From Clostridia bacterium (GTDB lineage Bacteria; Bacillota; Clostridia; Oscillospirales; Acutalibacteraceae): 64,000 nucleotides of DNA. The translations under genes and the position numbers were made by a program. Shown one piece after another: positions 42,830 through 50,875 of this stretch. A model generated the notes under the pieces. It worked only from the letters and a program-made list of their open reading frames with translations. It had not been told where the DNA came from and made no database searches. Within the stretch, counting starts at the first letter, position 1; each line of letters begins with the position of its first letter. Location of the stretch: assembly GCA_900766585.1 (NCBI GenBank), contig CAAFVV010000037.1:1-64000 (forward strand). Reading direction: 5' to 3'.

Positions 42830-43669
42830 TTATTTTTTCTCGGAATAATACACGACCTGTCCCGGCTCGACAGAATGGGTGAGCCAGACGTTGCCGCCGA
42901 TCGTGCAGCCGTCGCCGATCGTGGTGGAGCCGCCCAGAATCGTCGCATTGGCATAGATGATCACATGGCTGCCGATATTCGGATGGCGCTTGATATTTTT
43001 CACGGGGTTGCCGTTTTCGTCCAACTCAAAGCTCTTCGCCCCGAGCGTCACGCCCTGATACAGCTTCACATGGTCGCCGATCACCGTGGTCTCGCCGATG
43101 ACAATACCGGTGCCGTGGTCGATAAAGAAATATTCCCCGATCGTCGCCCCCGCGTGGATGTCGATCCCGGTCTTTTCGTGGGCGTATTCGGTCATGATAC
43201 GGGGCAGAAGCGGCACCCGCAGCGTGTACAGAAGATGCGCCATCCGGTAGATGGAGATCGCATAAAAGCCGGGATAACACAAAAGCACCTCCTCGCGGCA
43301 GCTCGCCGCCGGATCCCCGGCGTACAGGGCTTCGATATCCTTTAACAGCAGGTGGCGGATATGCGGCAGCTCCCGTATAAAAGCATCGCACAGCGCCGCC
43401 GGCTCGCGCCCCTGTGCGTCGCCGCCCGCAAAGCGGCACGCCGCGTCGATCTGGCGGGTCAGCCCCGCGGCAATATGCGCAAGCTGCTCGCCGACTGACG
43501 GCACATGCCCGCCCTCGCGGCGGTAATACCCCGGAAACAGCAGGGTCTGCAGCTCTTTAAGCAGGTCGATGATCGCCTTTCGGTCGGGAACCGACGCCGC
43601 GTCGTGCGGACGGATCTGCCCCGCCGGATCCGGCGCCAGCAGCGCTGCCTCAATCTCGGAATAGTCCAT
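42830..43669 (-). CDS. cysE: Serine O-acetyltransferase
   Basis: Makes O-acetylserine from serine and acetyl-CoA for cysteine synthesis. At 279 residues it matches the longer EpsC-type family. It has a helical N-terminal domain (about 1-175) and a left-handed beta-helix of hexapeptide repeats: IDIHAGATIGEYFFIDHGTG, VIGDHVKLYQGVTLGAKS and HPNIGSHVIIYANATILGG. The catalytic His/Asp region is in DHGTG. It lies 38 bp after the Gx transporter gene, a possible operon end. No cysK was found nearby. Confidence 0.92.
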   Translation of the reverse strand: MDYSEIEAALLAPDPAGQIRPHDAASVPDRKAIIDLLKELQTLLFPGYYRREGGHVPSVGEQLAHIAAGLTRQIDAACRFAGGDAQGREPAALCDAFIRELPHIRHLLLKDIEALYAGDPAASCREEVLLCYPGFYAISIYRMAHLLYTLRVPLLPRIMTEYAHEKTGIDIHAGATIGEYFFIDHGTGIVIGETTVIGDHVKLYQGVTLGAKSFELDENGNPVKNIKRHPNIGSHVIIYANATILGGSTTIGDGCTIGGNVWLTHSVEPGQVVYYSEKK

Positions 43670-43707
43670 TCCTCAAAGCCCCTTTCACTCTATACAGGTC
43701 GTTATTC

Positions 43708-44235
43708 TCAGTCTATGCCGGCATCCGGATACCCGTGCGGCTTTTCGCCGTTTGGCAGCAGGAGCCGCCGCAGGATCGGCAGACACACGCCCCCGATCGC
43801 CGCGCCCGCCGCACAGCCCGCGGCGGTCAGAAACGGGCAGAGACGCCCGATGCTCTCCGGTGTCAGCACGGTCAGCGCCGCCAGACACTGACCGAGGTTG
43901 TGCGCCGCCCCGCCGGCGGCACTGACCCCCACCACACTAAAGCGTCCGCTTTTGCGGCAGAGCGTCATGCACAGCAGGCTGCACACGCCGCCTGCTAATC
44001 CGAACAGGATGGTCGACGGGGCGGAAAACGTCAGCCCCATCAGCCCGATGCGCAAAAAGGATATCGCTGCCGCCGTCGGCAGCCCGTCAAGATAGAGGGC
44101 GATCACGACCGGCAGGTTCGCAAGCCCCAGCTTGAAGCCGGGCAGTGCGGCGGGAGAGGGCAGCAGAGCCTCCAGATAGCTGCACAGAAACGCCAGTGCG
44201 AGCAGCAGCCCGTTTTTCGCGATCCGTCCCGCCAA
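43708..44235 (-). CDS. Gx transporter family membrane protein (HepS-like)
   Basis: A 175-residue integral membrane protein of the family once called heptaprenyl diphosphate synthase component I. It has about five hydrophobic helices. Typical motifs are LPGFKLGLANLPVVIALYLDG and FSAPSTILFGLAGG, with AAHNLGQ in a later helix. Relatives often lie next to NusG-domain-II and ApbE genes, as here, and the family resembles ECF substrate-binding components. The cargo is unknown. It starts at TTG with GGGGGAG just upstream, 22 bp after the NusG-II gene. Confidence 0.82.
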   Translation of the reverse strand: MAGRIAKNGLLLALAFLCSYLEALLPSPAALPGFKLGLANLPVVIALYLDGLPTAAAISFLRIGLMGLTFSAPSTILFGLAGGVCSLLCMTLCRKSGRFSVVGVSAAGGAAHNLGQCLAALTVLTPESIGRLCPFLTAAGCAAGAAIGGVCLPILRRLLLPNGEKPHGYPDAGID

Positions 44236-44257
44236 TGTGCTCCCCCCCGGTGTATAT

Positions 44258-44650
44258 CTAGGCTATAACGGCATCCGGCGCTTCGCCCGCACCCTCCACC
44301 GTCACCGTCAGCCGGTGCGGCAGACAGACGATCACATCGCCGGTCCGCGACACGGCGGCATGGCGGGCGCAAAGCCCGTCTTTGCAGTCCGCTTCAGCAA
44401 TTCTCGCCGCGCCGCCGCTGATCACTAGGCAGTTTTTCCCTCCGCCGTAGCCGGTCAGCCACACCTCGCGGTCCTCATCGAGCGGATAAACGGCGACAGC
44501 TTTGCCGTCCACCGCAACGGACACGGTCCTGCCCTGCCGTCCAAACAGCATCCCGATCCCGCACAGCAGCGCCAGACCGATCACCGCCGCAATCAGCACC
44601 ACATCGGCGCGCCGAAGCGACAGCTCGCTTCGCGATACCGCGCGGCTCAT
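44258..44650 (-). CDS. NusG domain II-containing membrane-anchored protein
   Basis: A 130-residue protein: one N-terminal TM helix (about 16-37) and an extracytoplasmic NusG domain II. The domain shows the usual VWLTGYGGGKNCLVISGG strand pattern and a Cys pair in EADCKDGLCARH. It is not a transcription factor. Relatives accompany Gx transporters and ApbE flavin transferases. It overlaps the apbE stop by 4 bp (ATGA), indicating coupling. Confidence 0.85.
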   Translation of the reverse strand: MSRAVSRSELSLRRADVVLIAAVIGLALLCGIGMLFGRQGRTVSVAVDGKAVAVYPLDEDREVWLTGYGGGKNCLVISGGAARIAEADCKDGLCARHAAVSRTGDVIVCLPHRLTVTVEGAGEAPDAVIA

Positions 44651-45666
44651 GGCAGATACGCGGAAAATCCCGCGCTGTACCGCCAGTTTTCCTCGTTATC
44701 CAGCACCACAGCCTCCACGCCGTCAAGCGCATCCGCCAGCGCCAGCGCGTCACCGACCGGCATCACGAACAGCGCCGTAGACAGCGCGTCCGCCTGTCCT
44801 GCGTCGGCGCAGATCACCGTCACGGCGCGCATATGCCGCGGCGGATAGCCGTCGGCGGGGTCGATAATATGTGCATAATCCACCCCGTCCACGCGATAGG
44901 TGCGCTGATAGTCGCCGCTGGTGGACACGGCTGTATGCGCCCCGACGCGGATGTCAAGCGTCCTGGTGTCATTTTCGAGCGTATGCGCAATGCGCACCTT
45001 CCACTTTGTGCCGTCCGGCTTTTCGCCCATCGTGCGCACCGCGCCGCCCGCATTGATCAGCCCGACGCACCCCTCTGCCTCCAGAAGCTGCGCCGCGCAC
45101 TCGACCGCAAGCCCCTTGCCGACTGCACCGGCATCCAGCGATGCCCCGGCGGCAAGCGCAGCGGTATCGCCGCTGCGGGTCAGGTTATCCGGTGTGCCGA
45201 GCCGCAGCGCCCGTGCCAGCGCCTGTGCATCCGGCAGCACCGCCGCACCGCCGTTTTCGGCTTGCTCGCGGCAGTCATGCCACAGCCGCAGCGCCGGTCC
45301 GAGCAGCAGATTCAGCCGCCCGTTTGTCTGCCGGTATCCCCACTCACCCAGATCGAGCAGCGCGCAGACGCGCCCATCTAAAGTGACCGCACCTTTTCCC
45401 GCCGACGCATTCAGCGCCGCGAGACTGCCTTCTTTTGCAGGCTCCGCCCCGTAAATGTTAAACAGCTGATGGCAAACGGCAAGCTCGTCCCGGCAAATGC
45501 CCTTCAGCCGCTCGAACGCAGCGGCGCTGTCGGTATATGCCGTGAACGTCGTCACGGTGTCAAACAGGTTATAAACCGTTTCGGAATAGGCAGGGGTCTG
45601 CGCGCGGCAGCCCGCCAGGCACAGCAGCACCATGACCGCCGCCAGCAGCCCGCCGATCCGCCGCAT
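44647..45666 (-). CDS. apbE: FAD:protein FMN transferase (ApbE lipoprotein)
   Basis: A secreted flavin transferase that attaches FMN from FAD to Thr/Ser of target proteins outside the membrane. At 339 residues it has a lipoprotein signal ending LCLAGC (Cys 20). Recognisable motifs are YNLFDTVTTF, LDAGAVGKGLAVE, LINAGGAVRTMG and, near the C-terminus, YAHIIDPADGYP and ADALSTALFVM. The ATG at 45666 follows AGGAGGGG; the longer frame runs back into eutP. No FMN-accepting protein (FMN_bind domain) was seen in the window. Confidence 0.92.
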   Translation of the reverse strand: MRRIGGLLAAVMVLLCLAGCRAQTPAYSETVYNLFDTVTTFTAYTDSAAAFERLKGICRDELAVCHQLFNIYGAEPAKEGSLAALNASAGKGAVTLDGRVCALLDLGEWGYRQTNGRLNLLLGPALRLWHDCREQAENGGAAVLPDAQALARALRLGTPDNLTRSGDTAALAAGASLDAGAVGKGLAVECAAQLLEAEGCVGLINAGGAVRTMGEKPDGTKWKVRIAHTLENDTRTLDIRVGAHTAVSTSGDYQRTYRVDGVDYAHIIDPADGYPPRHMRAVTVICADAGQADALSTALFVMPVGDALALADALDGVEAVVLDNEENWRYSAGFSAYLP

Positions 45667-45707
45667 ACCGTCCCCTCCTAACAAAAAGCGCGGTATCCCC
45701 GCGCGTT

Positions 45708-46166
45708 TCACTCCGCCGTTTCCCACGGCAGACGGTCGCCCGGCTCCCGCAGGTAGCCGAGCACATCCGCCACGCCCTCGCCGTTGACCGAAGAGACCCG
45801 GAAGACCGTATGGCATCCCGCCAGCCGCAGCCAGCGCTCCGCGCGGTCAGGATCGGCATCCGGGCGGTCGATCTGTGTCACAATGCCGATAACGTCGCGG
45901 TTGCACGCCGCGGCGCAGCAGGGCGGGTACAGCGAATACGGCTCCCGCGCGCTGAGCAGCAGCGCTACAACGTCCGCCTCATAGGAATACAATGCGAGCG
46001 CCCGCCCGAGTACGCCGTTTTCGGCATATTCCCCCGGTGTGTCGATCAGCACGTCAAAATGGTTAATATACTGCGTTTTATGATAGTGGATCGTCTCGCC
46101 GCGCAGCGCCTGCGTCAGCGTAGTCTTGCCGCACTCGCTGCGGCCGACCAGCATCAGCTTTTTCAT
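45708..46166 (-). CDS. eutP: EutP/PduV-family small GTPase
   Basis: A 152-residue P-loop protein of the EutP/PduV family found in microcompartment operons. The P-loop is GRSECGKTTL near residue 8, G3 is DTPGEY, and the guanine-specificity loop is TQID. PYSLYPP and the ending VSSVNGEGV are family-typical. Its ATG shares a base with the eutS stop (TGATG). No ethanolamine or propanediol enzymes are nearby. Confidence 0.88.
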   Translation of the reverse strand: MKKLMLVGRSECGKTTLTQALRGETIHYHKTQYINHFDVLIDTPGEYAENGVLGRALALYSYEADVVALLLSAREPYSLYPPCCAAACNRDVIGIVTQIDRPDADPDRAERWLRLAGCHTVFRVSSVNGEGVADVLGYLREPGDRLPWETAE

Positions 46167-46525
46167 CAGGTGCGGGTGAGCGGGCAGACCGTAAACCCGA
46201 GCGTGTCGCGGCAGTACGCCGTCAGCGCGCCGACCGCCGCCTCGACCTCGGACACCAGTCCGGTCAGGATCAGCGTACCGCTGAAGCGGTCCACAAACCC
46301 CAGCTCCACGCCCGCCGTCTTGATGGCGACATCGCCCGCGATGATCGCAGTCTCGCTCGGGCTGAGCGTCACGATGCCGATCGCGGCGCGGTGATAATCC
46401 ACTGCGGGGTCAAGCCCCAGCTTGCGGTAGATGATCGGATCGGGATTCGCGATAATGTGCGCAAGCGTGATTTGCTTGCCCGGCACGATCTCCTGTACGA
46501 TCCGCATTTTATCCTGTAATTCCAC
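46166..46525 (-). CDS. eutS: EutS/PduU-type microcompartment shell protein
   Basis: A 119-residue BMC-domain shell subunit of the circularly permuted EutS/PduU type. Markers are RIVQEIVPGKQITLAH at the N-terminus, TLSPSETAIIAGDVA, and VDRFSGTLILTG. EutS hexamers form part of polyhedral protein shells. The GTG at 46525 has GGAGGTG 8 nt upstream and starts the family-typical sequence; the frame extends further but through the promoter. It is the first gene of the eutS-eutP-apbE run. No other shell protein is in the window. Confidence 0.9.
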   Translation of the reverse strand: MELQDKMRIVQEIVPGKQITLAHIIANPDPIIYRKLGLDPAVDYHRAAIGIVTLSPSETAIIAGDVAIKTAGVELGFVDRFSGTLILTGLVSEVEAAVGALTAYCRDTLGFTVCPLTRT

Positions 46526-46553
46526 CTGTGCGACACCTCCGATACAGATAAAC

Positions 46554-46582
46554 AGTATAGCACAATTTGCCCCGCTTGACAA
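46554..46582 (-). promoter_or_regulatory. Promoter of eutS
   Basis: On the minus strand, TTGTCA (46577-46582) and TATACT (46554-46559) are 17 bp apart, with extended -10 TGC. It is divergent from the apgM promoter, 20 bp away. Confidence 0.8.
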
Positions 46583-46602
46583 GTGTTTTATGCGAAAAGC
46601 GC

Positions 46603-46631
46603 TTTACTCCGCCGCCGATCTGTGCTATACT
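46603..46631 (+). promoter_or_regulatory. Promoter of apgM
   Basis: TTTACT (46603-46608) and TATACT (46626-46631) are 17 bp apart, with extended -10 TGC at 46623-46625. Confidence 0.75.
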
Positions 46632-46666
46632 GGCAGATGAAAAATCAAACAGGCGGTGATCTCTTT

Positions 46667-47878
46667 ATGAAACACATTATTCTGCTCTGCGACGGCATGG
46701 CGGATCGTCCCTTTGACGGGCTTGACGGCCACACGCCCATGGAGCTGGCACACAAGCCCGCCATGGATGCCCTGGCGCGCAAAAGCGAGGTCGGACTGGT
46801 CAAAACCGTGCAGGACGGCATGAAGCCGGGCAGCGACGTCGCCAATCTCGCCGTGCTCGGGTATGACGCGCGCGAGGTCTACACCGGCCGCTCGCCGCTG
46901 GAGGCAGCCAACATCGGCGTGGAGCTTTCGGATACCGATCTGGCGTTCCGCTGTAATCTGGTCACACTTTCGGGCAGCGGAGACTATGACGCGCTGACCA
47001 TTGAGGATTACTGCGCCGACGATATCTCCACCGCCGAGGCGGACCAGATTATTCAGGTGCTGCAAAAGCATTTCGGCGGCGGCGAATTCGATTTCTACAC
47101 CGGCACAAACTACCGCCACTGCCTCGTCTGGCACGGCGGGCGGGAGGATCTGCCCGAGCTGACGCCGCCCCACGACATCACCGGCCGCGTTATCGGCGAT
47201 TATCTGCCCAAGGGCGAGGCGGCAACTCCGCTGCGCGCCATGATGGAGCAGAGCGTCGCACTGCTGTCCTCGCTTCCGGTCAACGAGGCGCGCCGCGCCC
47301 GCGGTCTGCGCCCTGCCAACGCCATCTGGCTCTGGGGACAGGGCAAGCGCCCGCAGCTGCCGGATTTCACCGCCAAAAACGGTGTAAAAGGCTCCATGAT
47401 CTCCGCCGTCGATCTGCTTAAAGGCATCGCCCGCATCGCGCATATGCGCGTCTGCGATGTGCCGGGCGCCACAGGCTACATCGACACCAACTATGAGGGC
47501 AAGCGCGAAGCCGCCGTCCGCGAGCTGAAGGACGGGCAGGACCTCGTTTACATTCACCTTGAGGGACCGGACGAGTGCGGTCATCGCGGCGAGGCGCAGA
47601 ATAAGATCCACGCCATCGAGGACATCGACGCCCGTATTCTGGCTCCGCTGCTTGAAGAGGTCGCCCCGCTCGGCGATTTCGATCTGCTGATCCTGCCGGA
47701 TCACCCGACACCGCTGTCCATCCGCACCCATGCCTCCGAGCCGGTGCCCTATCTGCTCTACCGCAGCAGCGCGCCCCGTGCCGACGGCCCCGACCACTTT
47801 ACCGAAAGCGCTGCCGCCGCGACGGGCATCACCGTTCCGGTCGGCTATACGCTGATTGACCGCCTGCTGCACGGCTGA
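46667..47878 (+). CDS. apgM: Cofactor-independent phosphoglycerate mutase (ApgM type)
   Basis: An alkaline-phosphatase-superfamily enzyme interconverting 3- and 2-phosphoglycerate. The 403 residues match the archaeal-type ApgM family. It shows LLCDGMADRP, with the metal-binding Asp, at the start. SDVANLAVLGYD and YTGRSPLEAA follow, with GPDECGHRGE and LPDHPTP, the metal ligands, toward the end. The ATG at 46667 has GGCGGTGA upstream. It is a single-gene unit between a strong promoter and terminator. Confidence 0.93.
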   Translation: MKHIILLCDGMADRPFDGLDGHTPMELAHKPAMDALARKSEVGLVKTVQDGMKPGSDVANLAVLGYDAREVYTGRSPLEAANIGVELSDTDLAFRCNLVTLSGSGDYDALTIEDYCADDISTAEADQIIQVLQKHFGGGEFDFYTGTNYRHCLVWHGGREDLPELTPPHDITGRVIGDYLPKGEAATPLRAMMEQSVALLSSLPVNEARRARGLRPANAIWLWGQGKRPQLPDFTAKNGVKGSMISAVDLLKGIARIAHMRVCDVPGATGYIDTNYEGKREAAVRELKDGQDLVYIHLEGPDECGHRGEAQNKIHAIEDIDARILAPLLEEVAPLGDFDLLILPDHPTPLSIRTHASEPVPYLLYRSSAPRADGPDHFTESAAAATGITVPVGYTLIDRLLHG

Positions 47879-47895
47879 CCGTTTTTTGACACAGC

Positions 47896-47937
47896 AAAAC
47901 AGCCGCCCCACCTGTTACGGTGCCGGGCGGCTGTTTT
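47896..47937. terminator. Terminator between apgM and the glycerophosphodiesterase
   Basis: A perfect 13-bp stem (47896-47908 with 47925-47937) has an A-tract on its left and a T-tract on its right. Its right arm overlaps the 3' end of the convergent phosphodiesterase gene. Confidence 0.88.
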
Positions 47938-48760
47938 CCGTTTTTTCGCTATCCGGCGGCAGAAATCCCTCAAAGATTACGCCATCCGCCTTTTCTGCCG
48001 CGCGGCGAAGCGACGGCGGGTCGGTCACCGTCCACACGATCCGCTCCGCTCCCAATCGGCAGCAGAGCACAACGGCGGGGGTCGGCGGGCGGCGAAAGTC
48101 GACGGCAAGAAAATCCGGCCGCGCCAGCACATTGCCGAGCAGCGTCCCCAACGCCAGCAGAGGAAGCACCGGCTTTGCGCCCCGGCACACGCTGCCGACC
48201 AGCTGTCCGCGCGCCGTCTCCGGCCGATGCCGGCGGTACCACCAGAGCACGCCCGGGTAAAACGACTCCACACGATACGCGCCCGCATATTCCGCCAGCA
48301 CCCGATCGGCGGCGCGGCAGAGGGCGGCAGCGTTTTGAGGAGTCGCCTTATACTCGATCAGCAGCGGCACCCGCCCGTTCACGGTCTGCAAAAGCGCCGA
48401 AAGCGTCGGAATCTTTTCCTCCGTTTTCATAAGCCGCAATTTTGACAGCTCCGAAAGTGTATATTCCTCCGGTCGTCCGGAGCTGCCGCACAGGCGGGAC
48501 AGCTCGCCGTCGTGGAAGCAGATCACCTCGCCGTCCGCCGTCAGCCGCACATCTGCTTCAATCCCCACACCGTGTCTGACCGCCGCTGCATAGGCGGCAA
48601 GCGAATTTTCCGGCACGCCCGCGGCTGCATCGTGCAGCCCGCGGTGAGCGAGGAGACAGCCGGAAAACGCCGCCGACTCCGGCGGTATCCGCCGCGCGGG
48701 ACGCACAAGCCACCCCCATACCGCAACTGCCGCCGCGCAGCCAAGCAGCCAACCGTTCAT
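47915..48760 (-). CDS. Glycerophosphodiester phosphodiesterase
   Basis: A 281-residue GDPD-family enzyme with an N-terminal TM anchor (about 3-20). Catalytic motifs are LAHRGLHD, PENSLAAY, EADVRLT and CFHDGEL; the metal ligands (E, D) and both histidines are present. It hydrolyses glycerophosphodiesters to glycerol 3-phosphate and an alcohol, probably at the membrane. The ATG at 48760 has AAGGGGGCGGG upstream. Confidence 0.88.
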   Translation of the reverse strand: MNGWLLGCAAAVAVWGWLVRPARRIPPESAAFSGCLLAHRGLHDAAAGVPENSLAAYAAAVRHGVGIEADVRLTADGEVICFHDGELSRLCGSSGRPEEYTLSELSKLRLMKTEEKIPTLSALLQTVNGRVPLLIEYKATPQNAAALCRAADRVLAEYAGAYRVESFYPGVLWWYRRHRPETARGQLVGSVCRGAKPVLPLLALGTLLGNVLARPDFLAVDFRRPPTPAVVLCCRLGAERIVWTVTDPPSLRRAAEKADGVIFEGFLPPDSEKTENSRPAP

Positions 48761-48783
48761 TTTCCCGCCCCCTTTTTGCGCCC

Positions 48784-48812
48784 AGTATACCGCGTTCCCC
48801 ACTTCCCGTCAA
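48784..48812 (-). promoter_or_regulatory. Promoter of the glycerophosphodiesterase
   Basis: On the minus strand, TTGACG (48807-48812) and TATACT (48784-48789) are 17 bp apart, about 25 bp upstream of the start codon. Confidence 0.78.
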
Positions 48813-48873
48813 GTCCTCACCCGGGCAGACAGGCAGGTTTTCCCGTCCGGGCAAAGGATTCTGCGGATTTATA

Positions 48874-48902
48874 TTGATTATTTTGCCGGAATGTGCTATA
48901 CT
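48874..48902 (+). promoter_or_regulatory. Promoter of the peptide-binding lipoprotein
   Basis: TTGATT (48874-48879) and TATACT (48897-48902) are 17 bp apart, with extended -10 TGC. It probably drives the lipoprotein, asp23 and fakA genes together. Confidence 0.8.
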
Positions 48903-48939
48903 AGTAGCGATAGTCGGTCAACAGGGAGGGAAAAGCACC

Positions 48940-50463
48940 ATGAAACGGTCCGGAACACTGGCGGCTGCCTGCGCAGCAGCGCTGCTCATCGCCGCCTTTC
49001 CCGGCTGCTCCCCGTCCCAACCGGAGGAATCCGCGCCGTCTGTCCCCGAAAGCTCGGCGGAGGAATCCGTATCCGAAGCCGACCGCACGCTGTCTCTCTG
49101 CTGCAACGCAGAAGACACGTTTGACCCATTTCTGACCGCATCCCGCGTCAACCTGGATCTCGCCTCGCTGTTATACGAGGGGCTGACCTGCGTGGACAGC
49201 ACCATGACGGCATCACCCGCGCTGGCGGCATCCGTACAGGCCGCCGATAAAACCGTGACGGCGGTGCTTCGGGCAGATGCCCGGTTTTCCGACGGGTCAG
49301 CCGTGACCGCCGCCGACGTGGTCAAATCCTTCAATCTTGCCAAACGCTCCGCGCACTATGCCGTTTTGCTGCAGAATGTGCGCTCCGCCGCTGCCGCGGC
49401 AGACGGCAAGTCCGTCACCTTCATGCTGACGGCGGCGGACATCGGCTATGCCGCCTGTCTGAGCTTTCCGGTCGTCAAATCGGGGACATCCACCGCCAAG
49501 GCGGGCGCCGCGCCGATCGGCAGCGGGCGTTACCGCTTAGTCGGCACCGAGCGCCTTGACCAGAACCCCCATTCCCCGGATAAGGCAAATGTGGTGCCGA
49601 TCCGGCTGATCTCGGTCTCCGACAACAGCGCCGCCGTTCACGCGCTTGAAAACGGCACGCTGACCTATCTGTTTTCCGACCTCTACGGCGGCAGCATACC
49701 GCACACCACGGCGGCGAGCGTATCCGTTGATATCCCCTATCTGATTTTTCTCGGCGTCAACTCCTCCCGCACCGCGCTGCAAAAGCCGGCGGTCAGACAG
49801 GCGCTCTCCTGTGCCGTTGACCGCAAGCTTCTAGCTTCGGACGGGTGCAGCGGCTATGCCCGCGAGGCGACGGCGCCCTTTCATCCGCTCGCGGCATATA
49901 TGCAGGCGGAGGGACTGCCGCTGCTTACCTCCGAGGCCGATGCCGAGGCTGCCAAAGAGCTGCTCTCCGCCGCCGGGTTTTCCACCGGTCTCTCTACCGA
50001 TAAGTCGGGGGCAAAGCCGCTTTCGCTGACGCTTCTTGTCAACGCCGACAACCCGTTCCGCATCCGCAGCGCCGCACTGATCAAGGTGCAGGCAGCCGCT
50101 GCGGGGATCACAGTCACCGTGGACGAGAAACCGTTTGCCGACTACCTGAAGGCGGTCAAAGCCAAAAAATTTGACCTTTACCTCGGCGAGGTGCGTATTC
50201 CTGCAGACGGCAGTCTGCACAGCTTTTTCTCCACCGGCGGCGGCACCGCCTACGGCATCCGTTCCGATGCCAGAGCCGGCTATACCGCCTACCGCATGGG
50301 CAAAATGACGCTGGCGCAGTTCCTCGCCGATTTCGATAAGGAACTGCCGTTTATTCCCTTAAATTGGCAAAAGGGCATGGCTGCTTTTAAACGGTCCTGC
50401 CGTCAGATAACTCCCGGGTTGCTTGATCCCTATGACGGGGTAGACACCTGGAAAACGTATTGA
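48940..50463 (+). CDS. ABC transporter substrate-binding lipoprotein, peptide family 5
   Basis: A 507-residue SBP_bac_5-family (DppA/OppA-like) receptor. It has a lipoprotein signal ending PGC (Cys 23) and a Ser/Glu/Pro-rich spacer. The family opening NAEDTFDPFLTAS...LLYEGL and DGSAVTAADVVKSF follow, with KPAVRQALSCAVDR further on. It would bind oligopeptides or similar ligands outside the membrane. It is shorter than most DppA proteins in the ligand lobe. No permease or ATPase lies nearby. It is 21 bp before asp23 and probably co-transcribed with it. Confidence 0.87.
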   Translation: MKRSGTLAAACAAALLIAAFPGCSPSQPEESAPSVPESSAEESVSEADRTLSLCCNAEDTFDPFLTASRVNLDLASLLYEGLTCVDSTMTASPALAASVQAADKTVTAVLRADARFSDGSAVTAADVVKSFNLAKRSAHYAVLLQNVRSAAAAADGKSVTFMLTAADIGYAACLSFPVVKSGTSTAKAGAAPIGSGRYRLVGTERLDQNPHSPDKANVVPIRLISVSDNSAAVHALENGTLTYLFSDLYGGSIPHTTAASVSVDIPYLIFLGVNSSRTALQKPAVRQALSCAVDRKLLASDGCSGYAREATAPFHPLAAYMQAEGLPLLTSEADAEAAKELLSAAGFSTGLSTDKSGAKPLSLTLLVNADNPFRIRSAALIKVQAAAAGITVTVDEKPFADYLKAVKAKKFDLYLGEVRIPADGSLHSFFSTGGGTAYGIRSDARAGYTAYRMGKMTLAQFLADFDKELPFIPLNWQKGMAAFKRSCRQITPGLLDPYDGVDTWKTY

Positions 50464-50484
50464 CAGAAAGGCGTGTGAACCGAT

Positions 50485-50838
50485 ATGATTACGATTGAAA
50501 ACCATCTGGGCACCATTGAGATCTCACAGGCATATTTCTCCTATCTGATCGGATTGGCGGCCTCCTCCTGCTACGGCGTGGCGGGAATGACCAAAAGCGG
50601 CACCCGTCAGGGACTGCGCTCCGTGTTCTCCCGCCGCTCTCATACCGATGACGGCGTGCGTGTCCGCAGCGAAAACGGAAAGCTGATCATTGATCTGCAC
50701 ATTGCCGTGATCTTCGGACTGAACATTGCGGCGATCGCGCAGAGCATCGTCAATAAAGTGCGGTATACCGTGGAAGAAGCCACCGGTCTTACCGTGAAAA
50801 AGGTCAACGTCTTTGTTGACGAAATGAAGCAGGAATAA
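50485..50838 (+). CDS. Asp23/Gls24 family protein
   Basis: A 117-residue Asp23/Gls24-family protein. It starts ITIENHLGTIEISQAYFSYLIG and contains HIAVIFGLNIAAIAQSIVNKV and a C-terminal VNVFVDEMK, all family-typical. Related proteins are envelope-stress-associated cytoplasmic proteins. It directly precedes fakA, a conserved Firmicutes pairing. Confidence 0.93.
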   Translation: MITIENHLGTIEISQAYFSYLIGLAASSCYGVAGMTKSGTRQGLRSVFSRRSHTDDGVRVRSENGKLIIDLHIAVIFGLNIAAIAQSIVNKVRYTVEEATGLTVKKVNVFVDEMKQE

Positions 50839-50875
50839 TTGTGCCGCCTCTGCGGAATAAAGGAGTGCTTTCACC

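Noticed and set aside
44258..44650. Transcription elongation factor NusG
   Set aside because: The protein has a TM anchor and only domain II; it lacks the NGN and KOW arrangement of the real factor.
46166..46525. Complete metabolosome locus
   Set aside because: Only one shell protein and the GTPase are present; no signature enzymes or pentamer subunits are in the window.
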